The notes: a model not told the origin generated them from the sequence alone. A stretch of 64,000 bases of DNA from Margaritifera margaritifera (GCA_029931535.1 JAQPZY010001695.1:5727001-5791000), one strand, 5' to 3'; positions 1 to 12,400 are shown, counted from the first letter of the stretch. Program-made: numbers and translations.

Positions 1-1225
1 TATAGTAGGATGTACACTACATTGTGCGGAACTTACCTGTCATCTGAGCTATAGTAGGATGTACACTACATTGTGTGGAACTTACCTGTCAGCAATATAA
101 AATTATGTAATAGAGGATGTACACTACATTGAGTGGAACTTACCTGTCATCTGAGCTATAGTAGGATGTACACTACATTGTGTGGAACTTACCTGTCATC
201 TGAGCTATAGTAGGATGTACACTACATTGAGTGGAACTTACCTGTCATCTGAGCTATAGTAGGATGTACACTACATTGAGTGGAACTTACCTGTCATCTG
301 AGCTATAGTAGGATGTACACTACATTGTGTGGAACTTACCTGTCATCTGAGCTATAGTAGGATGTACACTACATTGTGTGGAACTTACCTGTCATCTGAG
401 CTATAGTAGGATGTACACTACATTGTGCGGAACTTACCTGTCATCTGAGCTATAGTAGGATGTACACTACATTGTGTGGAACTTACCTGTCAGCTGAGCT
501 ATAGTAGGATGTACACTACATTGTGTGGAACTTACCTGTCATCTGAGCTATAGTAGGATGTACACTACATTGTATGGAACTTACCTGTCAGCTGAGCTAT
601 AGTAGGATGTACACTACATTGTAATGAACTTACCTGTCAGCAATTATAAAATTATGTAATAGAGGATGTACACTACATTGTATGGAACTTACCTGTCAGC
701 TGAGCTATAGTAGGATGTACACTACATTGTGTGGAACTTACCTGTCAGCTGAGCTATAGTAGGATGTACACTACATTGTGTGGAACTTACCTGTCATCTG
801 AGCTATAGTAGGATGTACACTACATTGTATGGAACTTACCTGTCAGCAATATAAAATTATGTAATAGAGGATGTACACTACATTGAGTGGAACTTACCTG
901 TCATCTGAGCTATAGTAGGATGTACACTACATTGAGTGGAACTTACCTGTCATCTGAGCTATAGTAGGATGTACACTACATTGAGTGGAACTTACCTGTC
1001 ATCTGAGCTATAGTAGGATGTACACTACATTGAGTGGAACTTACCTGTCATCTGAGCTATAGTAGGATGTACACTACATTGTGTGGAACTTACCTGTCAG
1101 CAATATAAAATTATGTAATAGAGGATGTACACTACATTGAGTGGAACTTACCTGTCATCTGAGCTATAGTAGGATGTACACTACATTGTGCGGAACTTAC
1201 CTGTCAGCTGAGCTATAGTAGACAG
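1..1225. repeat. 49-bp minisatellite, about 25 copies
   Basis: The unit is roughly ctatagtaggatgtacacta, then cattgtgtggaac, then ttacctgtcatctgag, with a 49-bp period visible from the first base. A recurring variant replaces the ctgagctatagtagg part with caatataaaattatgtaata, and it recurs irregularly (about 90, 640, 845 and 1100). The array probably continues left of the window. Every unit contains ACTTACCTG, which read on the minus strand is the consensus 5' splice site CAG|GTAAGT. Confidence 0.97.
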
Positions 1226-2862
1226 TGTAGAAAGCTCTTTTTAAGTTGTACACAATGCCATTTAATATTCAAAGACTTGCCTGGCTTTTTAAGTTGTTCA
1301 CAATGCCATTTAATATTCAAAGACTTGCCTGCATAAAGGCATTGACATGTGTATTGCAAGAGATGAATGATACATTTCTGAGCAAAGAATTCCATGAGAA
1401 TATTTTCATCTTGTAATCAATGTCAAGGTCAGTCTTGCATTTTCTCGTGCAGACATGATAACATATTTTGTAAGTATACAGGATTCACCAACTTTCAAGT
1501 CCTAACGCAGCCATGGACAGTTTGTGAATAGGCTCTGAAATGTACTGAGCTTGCCAACTCTAAAAATTGGCTTGTCAAAGATTGTTTTGATGCATGTAGC
1601 CAAATTTGAAGGTGACTGGGTATTAATCGTTAATAATGTAACTCGTGAGATTATCTTTGACAGGTGTGTTAGGAAATAAAAGACACTCTAATGATCATCC
1701 ACCTAGATTTTGTTAAAAGCCTGATCGTTGCACCACAAGCGGTGTTGATTAACTATTGTTTACGTAATAATTACAGGAGACAGATACATACTTACTGTCT
1801 GGTAAATAATCAAATTAATAAAAGTAAGTGGTCTCAAATCATTCTCAAAAGTCGGCTTGCCAAAGATTGTTTTGATGCATGACACTGATTGCAAGGTGAC
1901 TAGGCGATAATTGGTAAGTAAATAGATAAAAATAGCAATTCAGTTGTGCGTATAAATAATTACAAAAAGTCTAGCTTTCATTATTGTTGATCAACAGAAC
2001 TTTAAGTGGAAAGGTAGATGAAGAAAAATGTTATGATATATTAAAGCACAAATACAATTAAATTGACACAGTTCTGTTCTTGTTATGTTTACTTTTTCAG
2101 TTCAACATCTTGTACCTTCTCTCTCAAAAATGTAGCTATTTCCAAAACCCTGATCTTTCTAGCCATTTATCTGTCTCTGTATACATGGATATGTCTGTCT
2201 TTGCACTTGTAAATATATTTGCATTCTAATCCATCCCTTTTTTCCTCATCTACATATCTATCTGCATGTGTTATTACATGTATCTTATTGATAACTGTAA
2301 TTACTAGCATATGGTTCTAAGATGTAAACAAAGATAAAAAAGAAAACAAAAGTTCTTTTTTTGTATAATAAATACGAAGTGATTTCCAGAAAACATTCCA
2401 TATTTTATTTTACCTTACTTTTTAACTTCAGTTGTGATATTATGTTGTCATATTTTGGGGCAAGCTCAAATCTCCCAAGGGCAAGTTCAATTTTCAGTCA
2501 GCTTGCCTTAGGGCAAGTTGACTTTTATCAAATTTATAAAGCCTTGTGTCTGCTGAGTTTCAGACTTCAAGGCTAAGGGGCTGGGGCGGGGGTAGATTTG
2601 CGTAAAAAATACACCCAGGTGCCAATGTGTGTTGCGGATCTGAATTTGTCTTTTATGTAAAAAAAAAATCATGTGTCCTTACTAAATTTTATTCAAAATT
2701 ATTATGACAGAAATTTCCATTTTTGTGTATTTAGACCTTCTTTAGGCTCCTCCGTGGTGTTAAAAATAATATATTGTACATGCTTCAGTGGTTTTAGTCG
2801 GGTTCTAAAGGTGTGGATGAGATTGAATGACAAAACTAACGAAAAAATTACTTTTTTTCAGA
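1226..2862. other. Non-coding stretch with two short duplications
   Basis: No gene is recognisable. A roughly 50-bp tandem duplication ending in caatgccatttaatattcaa and agacttgcctg spans about 1228-1333. A second pair of similar segments (around aaagattgttttgatgcatg) lies near 1575 and 1865. The rest is AT-rich, with short open frames that show no domain. Confidence 0.6.
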
Positions 2863-3345
2863 TGGAGCTATTGAATTTTTGGGCAGAATGGCTGATGGGA
2901 TAGGTCTCCCTATGAAACAGATTGAGGTATTGAATTTTTGGGCAGAATGGCTGATGGGATAGGTCTGCTATGAAACAGATTGAGGTATTGAATTTTTGGG
3001 CAGAATGGCTGATGGGATAGGTCTCCCTATGAAACAGATTGAGGTATTGAATTTTTGGGTAGAATGACTGATGGGATAGGTCTATCTATGAAACAGATTG
3101 AGGTATTGAATTTTTGGGCAGAATGGCTGATGGGATAGGTCTCCCTATGAAACAGATTTGAGGTCTTGAATTTTTGGGTAGAATGGCTGATGGGATAGGT
3201 CTCCCTGTGAAACAGATGGAGCTATTGAATTTTTGGGCAGAATGGCTGATGGGATAGGTCTCCCTATGAAACAGATTTGAGGTATTGAATTTTTGGGCAG
3301 AATGGCTGAGGGGATAGGTCTCCCTATGAAACAAATTGAGGTCAA
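2863..3345. repeat. 59-bp tandem array, about 8 copies
   Basis: The unit reads attgaggtattgaatttttg, ggcagaatggctgatgggat, aggtctccctatgaaacag. Copies differ by a few substitutions and by t insertions. Repetitive minus-strand frames across it (FHRETYPLSHSAQKFN and similar) are a product of the repeat. Confidence 0.95.
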
Positions 3346-3616
3346 GTATGAATAATATATAGAGGATATTGGTGTTAATTAGATATAATTACACATTTTT
3401 TACCAACCTTTGTGACAAGCATTTTGATTGGTTAAAACTGCATCATGTGACAAAGAAAACTGGAAGTTATTACTTCATAACACCAGAAAGGACCTACTTA
3501 TGTATTCACGCACCCTTCTTGTGTTCTTTGACAATATTTGTGAAGAATGGTTAAAAGAAAGTTCTGTTATATATTTCTTGATATTTGTTATCAGTTTTAT
3601 AATTGTTTGTAATTAC

Positions 3617-3749
3617 TGTATGTACTCATGGATAAGTCAAATTCAACTGCAAACAACATAGACTCGGATCTGCCAGTGCATTATGTGTCAGCAGATCTGG
3701 GTCTGGCATTTTGCAGTTGACCTGAGTTATAAGCAAGTATATATGGTAT
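3617..3749. mobile_element. Double-hairpin element, shortened one-hairpin copy
   Basis: It resembles the family at 5099-5320 and elsewhere but has one hairpin: an arm around actgcaaacaacatagactc ... atctgcc pairs with cagatctgggtctggc. It ends in the shared ttataagcaagtatatatgg terminus. It looks like a recombinant or internally deleted copy. Confidence 0.65.
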
Positions 3750-3831
3750 AAGAATTCAGCTTCGTATTTCAGAGAATTTATGAAGTCATGAAGCTTGAAA
3801 ATGGATAACACACTATGCATAAATATCCTTC

Positions 3832-3945
3832 ACTCTGCCATGGTCATTCATGCAGTGAGTAATTTGCTATGACCATTCATGCAGTGAGTAATATGCTATG
3901 ACCATTAATGCAGTGAGTAATTTGCTATGGCCATTTATGTAGTGC
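3832..3945. repeat. 29-bp tandem array, about 4 copies
   Basis: The unit is ctatgaccattcatgcagtg followed by agtaatatg. A few substitutions separate the units. Confidence 0.85.
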
Positions 3946-4698
3946 ATAATTGATTTTCAAGTGTTATGACTTCATGAATCCTGTAAAATATGAAGTTCCT
4001 AAGTGAAATTTATGAAAGAAGATGTTATAATGATATAGGAGCAGCTTACCTTGCATGTTATTCAACAGAGTTGAATACATTTCCTGTCTGATAAACACCA
4101 GTTTGATATCTGTCATGTAATGCAGTGATGGTCACCTAATGAAGTCACTGTGATGGTTAGAGCTCAAACGAAAATAAAGATATCAAATCCATCCTCTTTT
4201 CTTTGTCTACTTTGGTATTTATTGACACCCACCACTACCAGTTAAATCGCATTTAAAACACTAAGTCATCTAAATCTAACTAAATGAAATTGTTGTGGTC
4301 TTGAGTACATTTTTTGAGGATTCAAATAGAAAATAAAATGAATGTAGGTGCTATTTTCCCTGTTTATTTTTAAAACTTGGTATTTTTAAAACTTAATTGC
4401 TGAAGACGGATTATAAAGGGCAGAAACTCAGTTACCTGTTCAGTTAAATGCAGGGATGATCTCAATCATTTCTCTGGGATGTGATTTGTTCACATGGACA
4501 TATGGCTAATTTAATTTAATTAAATTTGGATTGCATTGATTGCAGATCTCCAGAATTTGTCATGCTAGTATATGCCAGACATGTCCGATGACACTGACTT
4601 TTTGACTGGTTATAAAATGCCCAAATTGGACATTGGCATTTTCTGCTAAACTATAAGAAACACATATCCAGACTTGGTGAAGAATTGATTTTACTTAC
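3946..4698. other. Non-coding stretch, nothing recognised
   Basis: AT-rich sequence without a convincing exon on either strand. One copy of the ggtcacctaatg motif amplified at 5.7-5.9 kb lies near 4131. Confidence 0.5.
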
Positions 4699-5003
4699 CC
4701 CATACACCAGTATTGACATCGTGTTATACATAAGATATACATTGCAATCGGTGTGAAATATTCTTGTGGCTTCTGTAAACAGCATAAAGGCATAAGAAAT
4801 AAAAAGCTAAATAATCCCAACACAAATTGAAATAAATGCTGATAACTATGGTTTTGTACTAATGCACACCCAAAACAGAGTGTAACAAACTTTATTGTTA
4901 GAACGAACTCTTGACCGTTACAACTTATATGATTGTGTTTCAAAGTTATGTCAGCTGGCCCATGTATTTCTTTTTGATACAGAAGCGACATCTGCATTAC
5001 TGA
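4699..5003 (-). CDS. Candidate internal exon of an unidentified membrane protein gene
   Basis: On the minus strand a 305-nt open stretch is preceded by a pyrimidine-rich tract ending TTTCTTTAAAG and followed by GTAAGT, the layout of a real internal or first coding exon. It could start at Met near 4997 (MQMSLLYQKEIHG). It contains two hydrophobic segments, around FVLTIKFVTLCFGCALV and LFQFVLGLFSFLFLMPLCC, consistent with two membrane passes. I do not recognise the family. A loose resemblance of ITLKHNHISCNGQEFVLT to the start of the GPI-GlcNAc transferase subunit PIG-H (hydrophobic hairpin after a short N-terminus) is too weak to name it. No second exon was found. It may be a chance ORF. Confidence 0.3.
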
Positions 5004-5098
5004 CTTTAAAGAAAATAAAGAAAAGTAAAGTATTAAATTTGGTAATTCTATAGCTGTGCAATGACTTCAGAACTTCAATACAAGACCAAACACAGAAC

Positions 5099-5320
5099 TA
5101 CCATATATACTTGTGTATAATCCGATACGAAATGCAAACTGCATAGACCCAGATCTGCCATCGCATAATGTGCCAGCAGATCTGGGTCTATGAAGTTTGT
5201 AAGTACTAATCAGTAGAACAAACAACATAGACCCCGATCTGCCGGCACATTATGCAACAGCAGAGCAGGGTCTATGTTGTTTGCGTTTGGACATGGATTA
5301 TACACGAGTAAGTATGGTAT
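5099..5320. mobile_element. Double-hairpin MITE-like element, copy 2
   Basis: This about 220-bp element has ends related by inversion (accatatatacttgtgtata and tacacgagtaagtatggtat) and two internal hairpins. Hairpin 1 pairs actgcatagacccagatctg with its complement across a gcataatgtgc loop. Hairpin 2 pairs caacatagaccccgatctgc with its near complement across a gcacattatgc loop. There is no coding capacity. Related copies lie near 7.6, 9.5, 16.4 and 32.9 kb, with a short one at 3.6 kb. Confidence 0.88.
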
Positions 5321-5726
5321 ATCGGAGTTAATATTCTGAGGTAAGATGATTGGGGGTGGGGGTGGTAATGGTTTGCAGGAGTGACTACAACTGCTCCTGA
5401 CAGAATGAAAGTTCAACAGCAGTTCAAAAGTTTTTGGGAACTCTGGTAGCTTTATATGCAAGGCTTTGTTGACTTAGATATGATCCCTATTCTTTACCAT
5501 GTTCATCACCAATTTGGCATATTACAAGTTATCTTTTCATTAGTATAATCAATAGAAATGTCAATGAAGGGAGCAATGTGACTTTATTTTGCCTTGTTTG
5601 TTTCTATTACAAAATGTTGCCAGACTTGCTGGGTAAACAAATGAATATTAAAATATCAATTGTCTATTCGAATATTCGCAGGAAAGTATTCCAATTCAAA
5701 TGTTCGGATATTTGTTTCAGCTCTTC

Positions 5727-5945
5727 TGGTGGTCATCTAATGTAGTGGTGGTCACCTAATGCAGTGTTTGTCACCTAATGCAGTGGTGGATGCCTAATGC
5801 AGTGGTGGTCACCTACTGCAGTGGTGGTCACCTAATGAACTGATGGTCACATAATGCAGTAGTGGTCACATAATGCAGCGATGATCACCCGGTGCAGTGG
5901 TTGTCACCTACATGTAATGTAGTGATGGTCACTTAATGCAATCAT
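5727..5945. repeat. 19-bp tandem array, about 11 copies
   Basis: The unit is ggtggtcacctaatgcagt, with substitutions and one longer spacer near 5910. Confidence 0.88.
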
Positions 5946-7040
5946 GGATGCAGGATTTTTACTGTGGGGGTTTGATTTCAAAATAAGTTGGTTTGCTCAA
6001 AACAGACATTTTTCTTGTTTTGTTTTTTTTAAGTATACTATTTTTAATTTATTTATTTTCATAGCATCAGTTTTTATGGTTTCTCAAAAAACAGACAAAC
6101 AAAAATCATCATTGCTTAATTCATTGATTGAGGAAGGGACCCTAATATTTGAACAAAAGAATACAATTTTTTATGCATTCCAATTATGCAGAACAAATTA
6201 ATTTTCAGTATTCAGCATATCGCTACTGCCATAAGCACAGTCCATGTTCTATGATGGCATAATTCATCAGTATAAACTTGGCAGTCGGTTCAAGTTTTGG
6301 ATGTTCTGTGCATGTTTGCAGTGATAGTACTTGATCACTGTGAGAACACTCACTCAAATAGAGCCACATATTCAAAACACACCCTGAACTAGTCTTGGTC
6401 ACTAAGCCGATTGAAGCATTCAGAGCAGAGTGGTTAACGTCGTGAAGATTAAGACTCATTCTCATAGTATAAGTTGTGTGTTTTGAGGTGTTCACAAAAT
6501 ATCCATTCAAATTTCAACATAAAATGTTAGTTCCAAACCAGGGAGTAAAATACCCAAATTATTAAATTCTTATCTAGAGCGCTGGCACAGTGGAAAACAT
6601 AGTCTGATGACAGAGTGTCATGAAGCTAATTCAGAGCTCAAAATTAATGCTAACCCATGGTTAGTAACTTTGCCGTTGGATCACTAAAACACCAGCCATC
6701 ACTAATCCGTTGGAGCAGTGACAATTACCAATGGTCACTATCATTGCAGTTAACATGTGGTCTTGTGTCAGATGTATCAAATAAATCACTAGTCGGCATT
6801 CCCTCTAATGCTTAATTGATCTGTTTATTGTGTTAATTTAGTACCTACCAATATCCTACACTTGAATGAAGTACAATAAATGCTCGTGGCACAAATGGAT
6901 GGGTGTTAAACCACTCATCCACTGATCAAGTTAGTATGATTATTGTCAAAACAGTCATTGCGCACGTGGAACTAGCCTAGTGTACTGGCTCACAGCACTG
7001 ATTTCATTACCAATGATAATAAAAGGTATCGGGTATTGAG
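5946..7040. other. Non-coding stretch with a dispersed repeat
   Basis: No gene is recognised. The part around 6205-6400 (cacagtccatgttctatgat and following) is similar to 14700-14870, just outside the right end of the piggyBac relic, so it is a dispersed repeat. Confidence 0.5.
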
Positions 7041-7054
7041 CTAGTGTTAACCAA

Positions 7055-7460
7055 TTGGAAAAGGTCGCATTCGCCAATTTGGTGAATAATCCAGAATTGT
7101 ATCTAACAATGTGTTTTAATATTTATATCTTTGTTGATAAATATTCAATGCATTATGCAGTGACAATTGTAAACATGTGGAAATATTTGCAAGGCACGCA
7201 GTCAACACTGAAAAAGCAGAAATTAGATGATGACAAGAGAGAGCATGATCACAAATATGATCAAGAGAAGAGACTAAGAAAGTACCAGAAATGCTGGGCA
7301 AATAAATATGAATGGCTGAAGTATGACCCAGGAAAGGCTGTGATGTTGTGCACTTTCTGGACTGAGTAAACGGAGAACTACAAAAGTGTGCGATGTACTC
7401 CATCTGTCGATGGGTGTAAAAACTTTAATATATTGTTCCTGGAATCACACAATTAAAGCT
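7055..7460 (+). pseudogene. Relic of a hAT/ZNF862-like TTF-type zinc-finger protein
   Basis: The open frame reaches 7369 and contains KQKLDDDKREHDHKYDQEK followed by KYQKCWANKYEWLKYDPGKA and VMLCTFWTE. Proteins of the ZNF862/C17orf113 group (derived from hAT transposases) typically have a basic stretch, then RKFQ-W---F-WL-YD---N-MFC--C. The order and spacing match, although the second Cys of the C--C pair is changed. The homology seems to continue past the TAA at 7367 (KNFNILFLESHN resembles NFR-STL--H), so the copy is broken. No transposase core or terminal repeats were found. I infer a decayed transposon-derived gene fragment. Confidence 0.5.
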
Positions 7461-7631
7461 CATGGGGGTTCGGAGAAATGAAAATGGTGAAATCAGATTG
7501 GAGGAATTCACTACTACCAGCTGCATTATTGGTTCTAATAATGGCACTCCTTATAATCCAAGAAATGCCATCAAGCTGTGGCAAGCTGCTGGACCCAGAA
7601 ACTGAATGCCAGAGACTATACCTTATGGACC

Positions 7632-7852
7632 TACATCTGTACTCGCATATAATCTAATACCAACTGCAAACTGCATAGACCCTGATCTGCCGTCACATAA
7701 TGCACTGGCAGATCTGGGTCTATGCAGTTTGTAAGGACTAATCAGTAGAACAAACAACATAGACCCTGATCTACCGGCGCATTATGCGATGGCAGATCAG
7801 GGTCTATGTTGTTTGCATTTGGACCTGGCTTTTACACAAGTATATATGGTAT
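7632..7852. mobile_element. Double-hairpin MITE-like element, copy 3
   Basis: Same architecture as 5099-5320: a first hairpin with actgcatagaccctgatctg arms and a second with caacatagaccctgatctac arms, ending in acacaagtatatatggtat. Confidence 0.87.
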
Positions 7853-8004
7853 ATCATGGGATAGAAATGATTAATGTCCCTGAGCTGCTTCAAACATAGG
7901 AACTCTGTGATCCTTTCCATCAGTGCATGTGAGTATATTTTGAAGCACTGCATCTAAATTATTTAAATAGACTTTAAACTTTTACCTTAGAAAAACCGAA
8001 GAAG

Positions 8005-8145
8005 AAGTGAAATAGCTGAGAGGCTTAGACAGGTGACGTCAGAAACCAGGAGCTGTGGTTTTGAATCCAGGCGGGGACAAAGTGTTTTTCTTTGTATACC
8101 CAGCTCCATTAAGAAGGAGGCAATCCATGAGTGATTCCCTCCAAC
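8005..8145 (+). repeat. Possible tRNA-derived SINE fragment
   Basis: The stretch agctgagaggcttagacagg ... ggttttgaatccaggc resembles pol III A and B boxes (ideal B box GGTTCGAANNC). There is no clear tail or target duplication. Weak call. Confidence 0.3.
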
Positions 8146-8244
8146 CATTTAATTATGCTGCAGGTACTGCACAGAGCTTTTTGTACTATTCATAATTGTT
8201 TGATGGTTTGTCAGTGTATAGTATTTCTAGGAGTTTAAATATCT

Positions 8245-8422
8245 TGTGATTCAGTAGTGTGCTGGACTTGCGACTAGAACGTTGTGGGTTCTAATCCTCT
8301 CCAGATCATGCCAGGTCAGCCACTGTGGTGTCTTTGGACTGTACTTTTTTCTCCGATTGCCTTAGCACAACATAAACTTGTATGTGTTGATGTGTGGTTA
8401 AACTCCAGACAAACAAATAATT
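8245..8422 (+). repeat. tRNA-derived SINE
   Basis: A tRNA-like head has an A-box-like gattcagtagtgtgctgg and a B-box-like gtgggttctaatcct. The tail ttaaactccagacaaacaaa is of the kind seen in metazoan SINEs that borrow LINE 3' ends. It lies upstream of the first recognised ACY1 exon. Confidence 0.55.
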
Positions 8423-8523
8423 CTCCCTGTATATAGGGTTTAGGTCAAGCATTCAGATTTGGTGATGGAGATACGATACATTATCGCTGATTTATAATTT
8501 ACCTTTGGCTCAATGTCTATTAA

Positions 8524-9047
8524 TTGCGTGTTGTTTTTAACAGTAGTTGTCCAATAATAGTTACTATTGTTTGTATGATTTTTTTTAGCAGTAATTGTCC
8601 AATAAAAATAACTGTTGTTGTGTTACTTTTACATTAGTAGTCCAGTAACAGGTAGGTTCTATTGCTTATGTTATGTTTTGGCAATAGTTGTCCAAAAAAA
8701 TGACTGTTGCTTGTGTTGCATTTTTGAAAAAAGTTTCCAATAATGGTGACTACTGCTAAAATCATGTTTTTTGGAATAGTTCAATAAAAATTACAGTTGC
8801 TTGTGTTACGGTTATAACAATAGTTGCCAATAAAGGTGGCTATTGCTTGTATTATGTTTGTAGCTGTAGTTGTCCAAATAAAAATGACTTTTTCCTGTAT
8901 TATTTTTGTTACAAATAGTTGTCCAATACAAGTGACAGTTGCTCTTGTTGTTTTAGCAATAGTTGTCCAATAAAAATGACTAAAAATGTCCAATACAAGT
9001 GACTGTTGCTCTTGTTGTTTTAGCAATAGTTGTCCAATAAAAAAAAT
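8524..9047. repeat. Diverged tandem array, roughly 50-bp units, about 10 copies
   Basis: The units share tagcaatagttgtccaataa followed by aaatgactgttgcttgtgtt. They are heavily diverged at the left and cleaner at 8930-9047. Confidence 0.85.
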
Positions 9048-9332
9048 GTATACTGTGAAACTTCCCTAAACCTGCTTTTCTATTACCTGGCTTCTGTTGC
9101 AGACTGGCAACAGATATTGGTTCTTGTGACGTTGTTTTACTACTAATCAGGCCTTTTATATACAGTAAACCAACCCAGATATTTTGGTCCTAACCGCATC
9201 CTTTTTGAGACATTTTTCTATACTTCCATAATGTGATGGTGTTCCTGCAGCTTGTAAACATGACTTAGGTGCCTCCGATAAGAGAATCAGTTGTGTTATG
9301 GAATCTTGAAAGTTATGTGTTCATTTTTCCAG

Positions 9333-9437
9333 GTCCATCCAGGCAGAATAATAGTGGTAATGACATGGGAAGGAACCAGTCCAGACCTGCCTTCTATACT
9401 TTTAAACTCACATACAGATGTAGTGCCTGTATACCCA
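9333..9437 (+). CDS. ACY1: ACY1 exon A ([12 protein letters not shown] segment)
   Basis: This 105-nt exon encodes 35 residues, beginning [14 protein letters not shown] and ending [13 protein letters not shown]. It follows a pyrimidine-rich tract and AG at 9331-9332 and is followed by the donor GTAAGT at 9438. The His of SHTD is a zinc ligand in M20 peptidases and the Asp is the catalytic-site residue next to it. It is the first recognisable exon; the upstream N-terminal exon (human equivalent includes LRIRTVQPKPDY) was not found. It joins the next exon in phase 0. A double-hairpin element starts about 100 bp after the donor. Confidence 0.96.
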
Positions 9438-12400
9438 GTAAGTGTAATGGAACATCATTATGGACTGCTGTATCAGGGAAAAATATCTGCATTTTTAAAT
9501 TTTCACAACCTGGCAATTTTTCAAAATTCTGCATACCGTATATACTCGTGTATAAGATGATACCAATTGCAAACTGCATAGACCCATATCTGCCATCGCA
9601 TAAAGCGCCGGCAGATCTGGGACTATGCAGTTTGTAAAGAGTAATCAGTAGAACAAACAACATAGACCCTGATCTGCCAGCGCATTATGCGATAGCAGAT
9701 CAGAGTCTATGTTGTTTGCATTTGGAGCCGGAATATACACGGGTATTTTCGGTAATTAATTCTATACTTTTCATTTCAAAGTGGAGGATATTCAATTGAA
9801 CCTGTCCATCCATCCTTCCATATGTCTTTCCATCCATTTTCATTTCCATACAATAATTCCCTTTATTATTGCTTTATTTAAACAAGATTCTATATGCACC
9901 TTTATTTTGATGAGACCTTGTCTGATTTTGATTTTCAGTGCTCGACATCTTGGTTTAGTGGAGTTATAGTCCTTTATTTTCAGACACATCCATCTTCATT
10001 TGTACACAGTAACTCCATGAATTATTAATGCAATTCAACCCAATTTAGTAGGAAGCTTGATATTGATGAGATCTTGAATGGTTTTGATTATCTTTCTTTG
10101 TAACATTGTTTAGAAGAGTTATAGCCCCTGCTTTTTATTAGATCCACCCACTTTCATTGCTGCACAATAACTCCCTTAATTATTATTTGGATTTGAACTA
10201 AATTTTGTAGGTATCTTGATATTGATGGGGCATCACCTGAAATTCATTGTCATTGTTCTGCATCATTATTTAGATTTAGGGGAGTTGTTGCCCCCTGATT
10301 GTTGGACCCACTCACTTTCATTTCTGCACAATAACTCCTTTGTAATTAAATTTCAATTCAATTTGGCAGACAGCTTGATATTGATGGGACCTAGGCTATC
10401 AGCATTCTGCATCATTATTGAGTTGCACCCCATGGTTTTTGAACCCATTCACTTTATTTTTGCACAATAACTTTTAATTATGATTGGATTTGAACCAAAT
10501 TTGGTTTCTAGCTTGATATTGATGAGACCCTAGCTAAGTTTTATTTTCAGCATTCTATGAAATAATCCTTGAATTTGAGCAGTTGACTTGAAAATTCCTT
10601 GAATTTTGAAAAAGTTCATTTTATCATTAAAAGGTCCTTGAATTTTTCCAAAAATGCCTTGAATTTATCTAAGAGAATACAAAACATTAAAAATGAATTA
10701 AAAAAATTTTACTTAAGAAATTTTGATTTTTGTATGTATTTTTCTAAAAAAATAAATATATAAAATGGGATAAAATTGGGTGGTTCAAATTACAAATGAC
10801 ATGGTAGTTACCAGATACAATAGCATCCTTTTGCTTTGGTGGCACACTAATTAGTCATATGTTTTGGGGTATTTTGTTTTATTTTTGTATCCATTGATGC
10901 TGTGATGAACTAAGTAACATATCAAGAAAGTCAAATTTCTGTCGCAACAAATATTTCTTGAAAACTTTTGGAAGTCCTTTAAAACTCCTTGAAAAGTCTT
11001 TGAAAAGCAACTCTCTGCAGCTGTAGAAACCAATTTTTAGCCCCTGATTGAATGTCAGACCCACCCACTTTTGTTTCTGTGAAATAACCCTTATTATTGG
11101 ATTTCAAACAAATTTTGAATGCAGCTTGATATTGATGAGACCTTGGCTGACTTTGATTGATGATGTTCTTAGGTAAATTTTTAGCACGCAACATCGTCTT
11201 TTAAAAGAGTTACAGCAACTGACTGTTAGACTCACCTTTCTATGCACTAACTTTCATTCTTATTTAATTTCAACCAAATTTGGTATAGAGCTTTATGTTG
11301 AAGACATCCTGGTTGAATTTGATTTTTAGCATTCTGCATTCATGGCACTCGCCAGTTTTGTTCTTTGCATAGGGTTCAGTTTTTAAAGAAAAAGAATTGT
11401 CCAGGTTTTCCTCACTGGTTGTCCTGGCTATTTTAAAAAGATCTTGTATATCTTGGGGTATTGTTAAAAAAGCTTTGAATTCCCTTTATTTTGGTGTATG
11501 ATTGATGGGTACAATTTGGGTTATAGAGTATACAGTTTGGTCTTACTTAAGATGTGCACCTCTCAAAAAACTGCTAGCTCTGCTTTTGGTCATTTTCACT
11601 TGCTGGACTTGAAAGGTAAATAAAAACAAAAAGAGCTGATAACTTTTTTTACTTTTTATATATTTTGTAATGCATTCATTGTACTTTAAGAGGCTGGTAT
11701 TGCCTACTCTGTCAAAATTTGTTTCCTATTTTAATAACTGCTGAAAATTGTGTACTTTTGACTAATTCAGGCTGATTTTTCGATTACTTTGGAGCGGCCA
11801 TTTCTGTCTGCTGTGTGCTTAGATCATGTCCAATTTCCGCAAGTACAATATGTAAAAAAATTTCAGCCACAGTACATGAAAGTAGCATAGAGGTATGCCA
11901 ACATTATCTCTATTGTGCATGTTGCAGATGCAAACAACTTCATCTTACACCTGTCACTCTCTCAGAAGCACATATTATCTGTAGAGCGCCACAATAGGAT
12001 CAAAAGCATCATTGATTAACACCAAATGGTTATTTTTACACATTAGAGATTTACGTACATACACACAAACATCGTTGTATTATTATTATATGATTTAATT
12101 TTGGTTATATAGAAGAAACATTTAAGTTGCAAGCATCTAAACAGTCCTTTTGAATAATTCTCATGTATTTTTTCCACAGAACATTATTCATTAGTGCAAA
12201 GTCCCACACAAGCCCAGCTTTTCTAACCTGCCTGTAATTTCCAGTCAGTTCATGGGCCACATCCATGCGAAAGGATGGCATGTCACGTGCCCTTTTCCTG
12301 AGTGGATTATGATCAATGACTGTACTCTCTAGTACATAGTGTTACGACTATAGGTCTTAAAATAAAATAACAGAAAGAAAGTGAAACCAACAATGTAAGT

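Noticed and set aside
1..1225. CRISPR-like or bacterial repeat array
   Set aside because: Units are head-to-tail without unique spacers, variants are substitutions of the same unit, and the window is clearly eukaryotic.
4699..5003. Naming the minus-strand candidate exon PIGH
   Set aside because: The similarity is a handful of residues in a hydrophobic context; no further exon of that protein was found.
9269..9637. 122-codon + frame overlapping ACY1 exon A as an independent gene
   Set aside because: It is in the wrong phase for the ACY1 homology and runs through the splice donor into a hairpin element.
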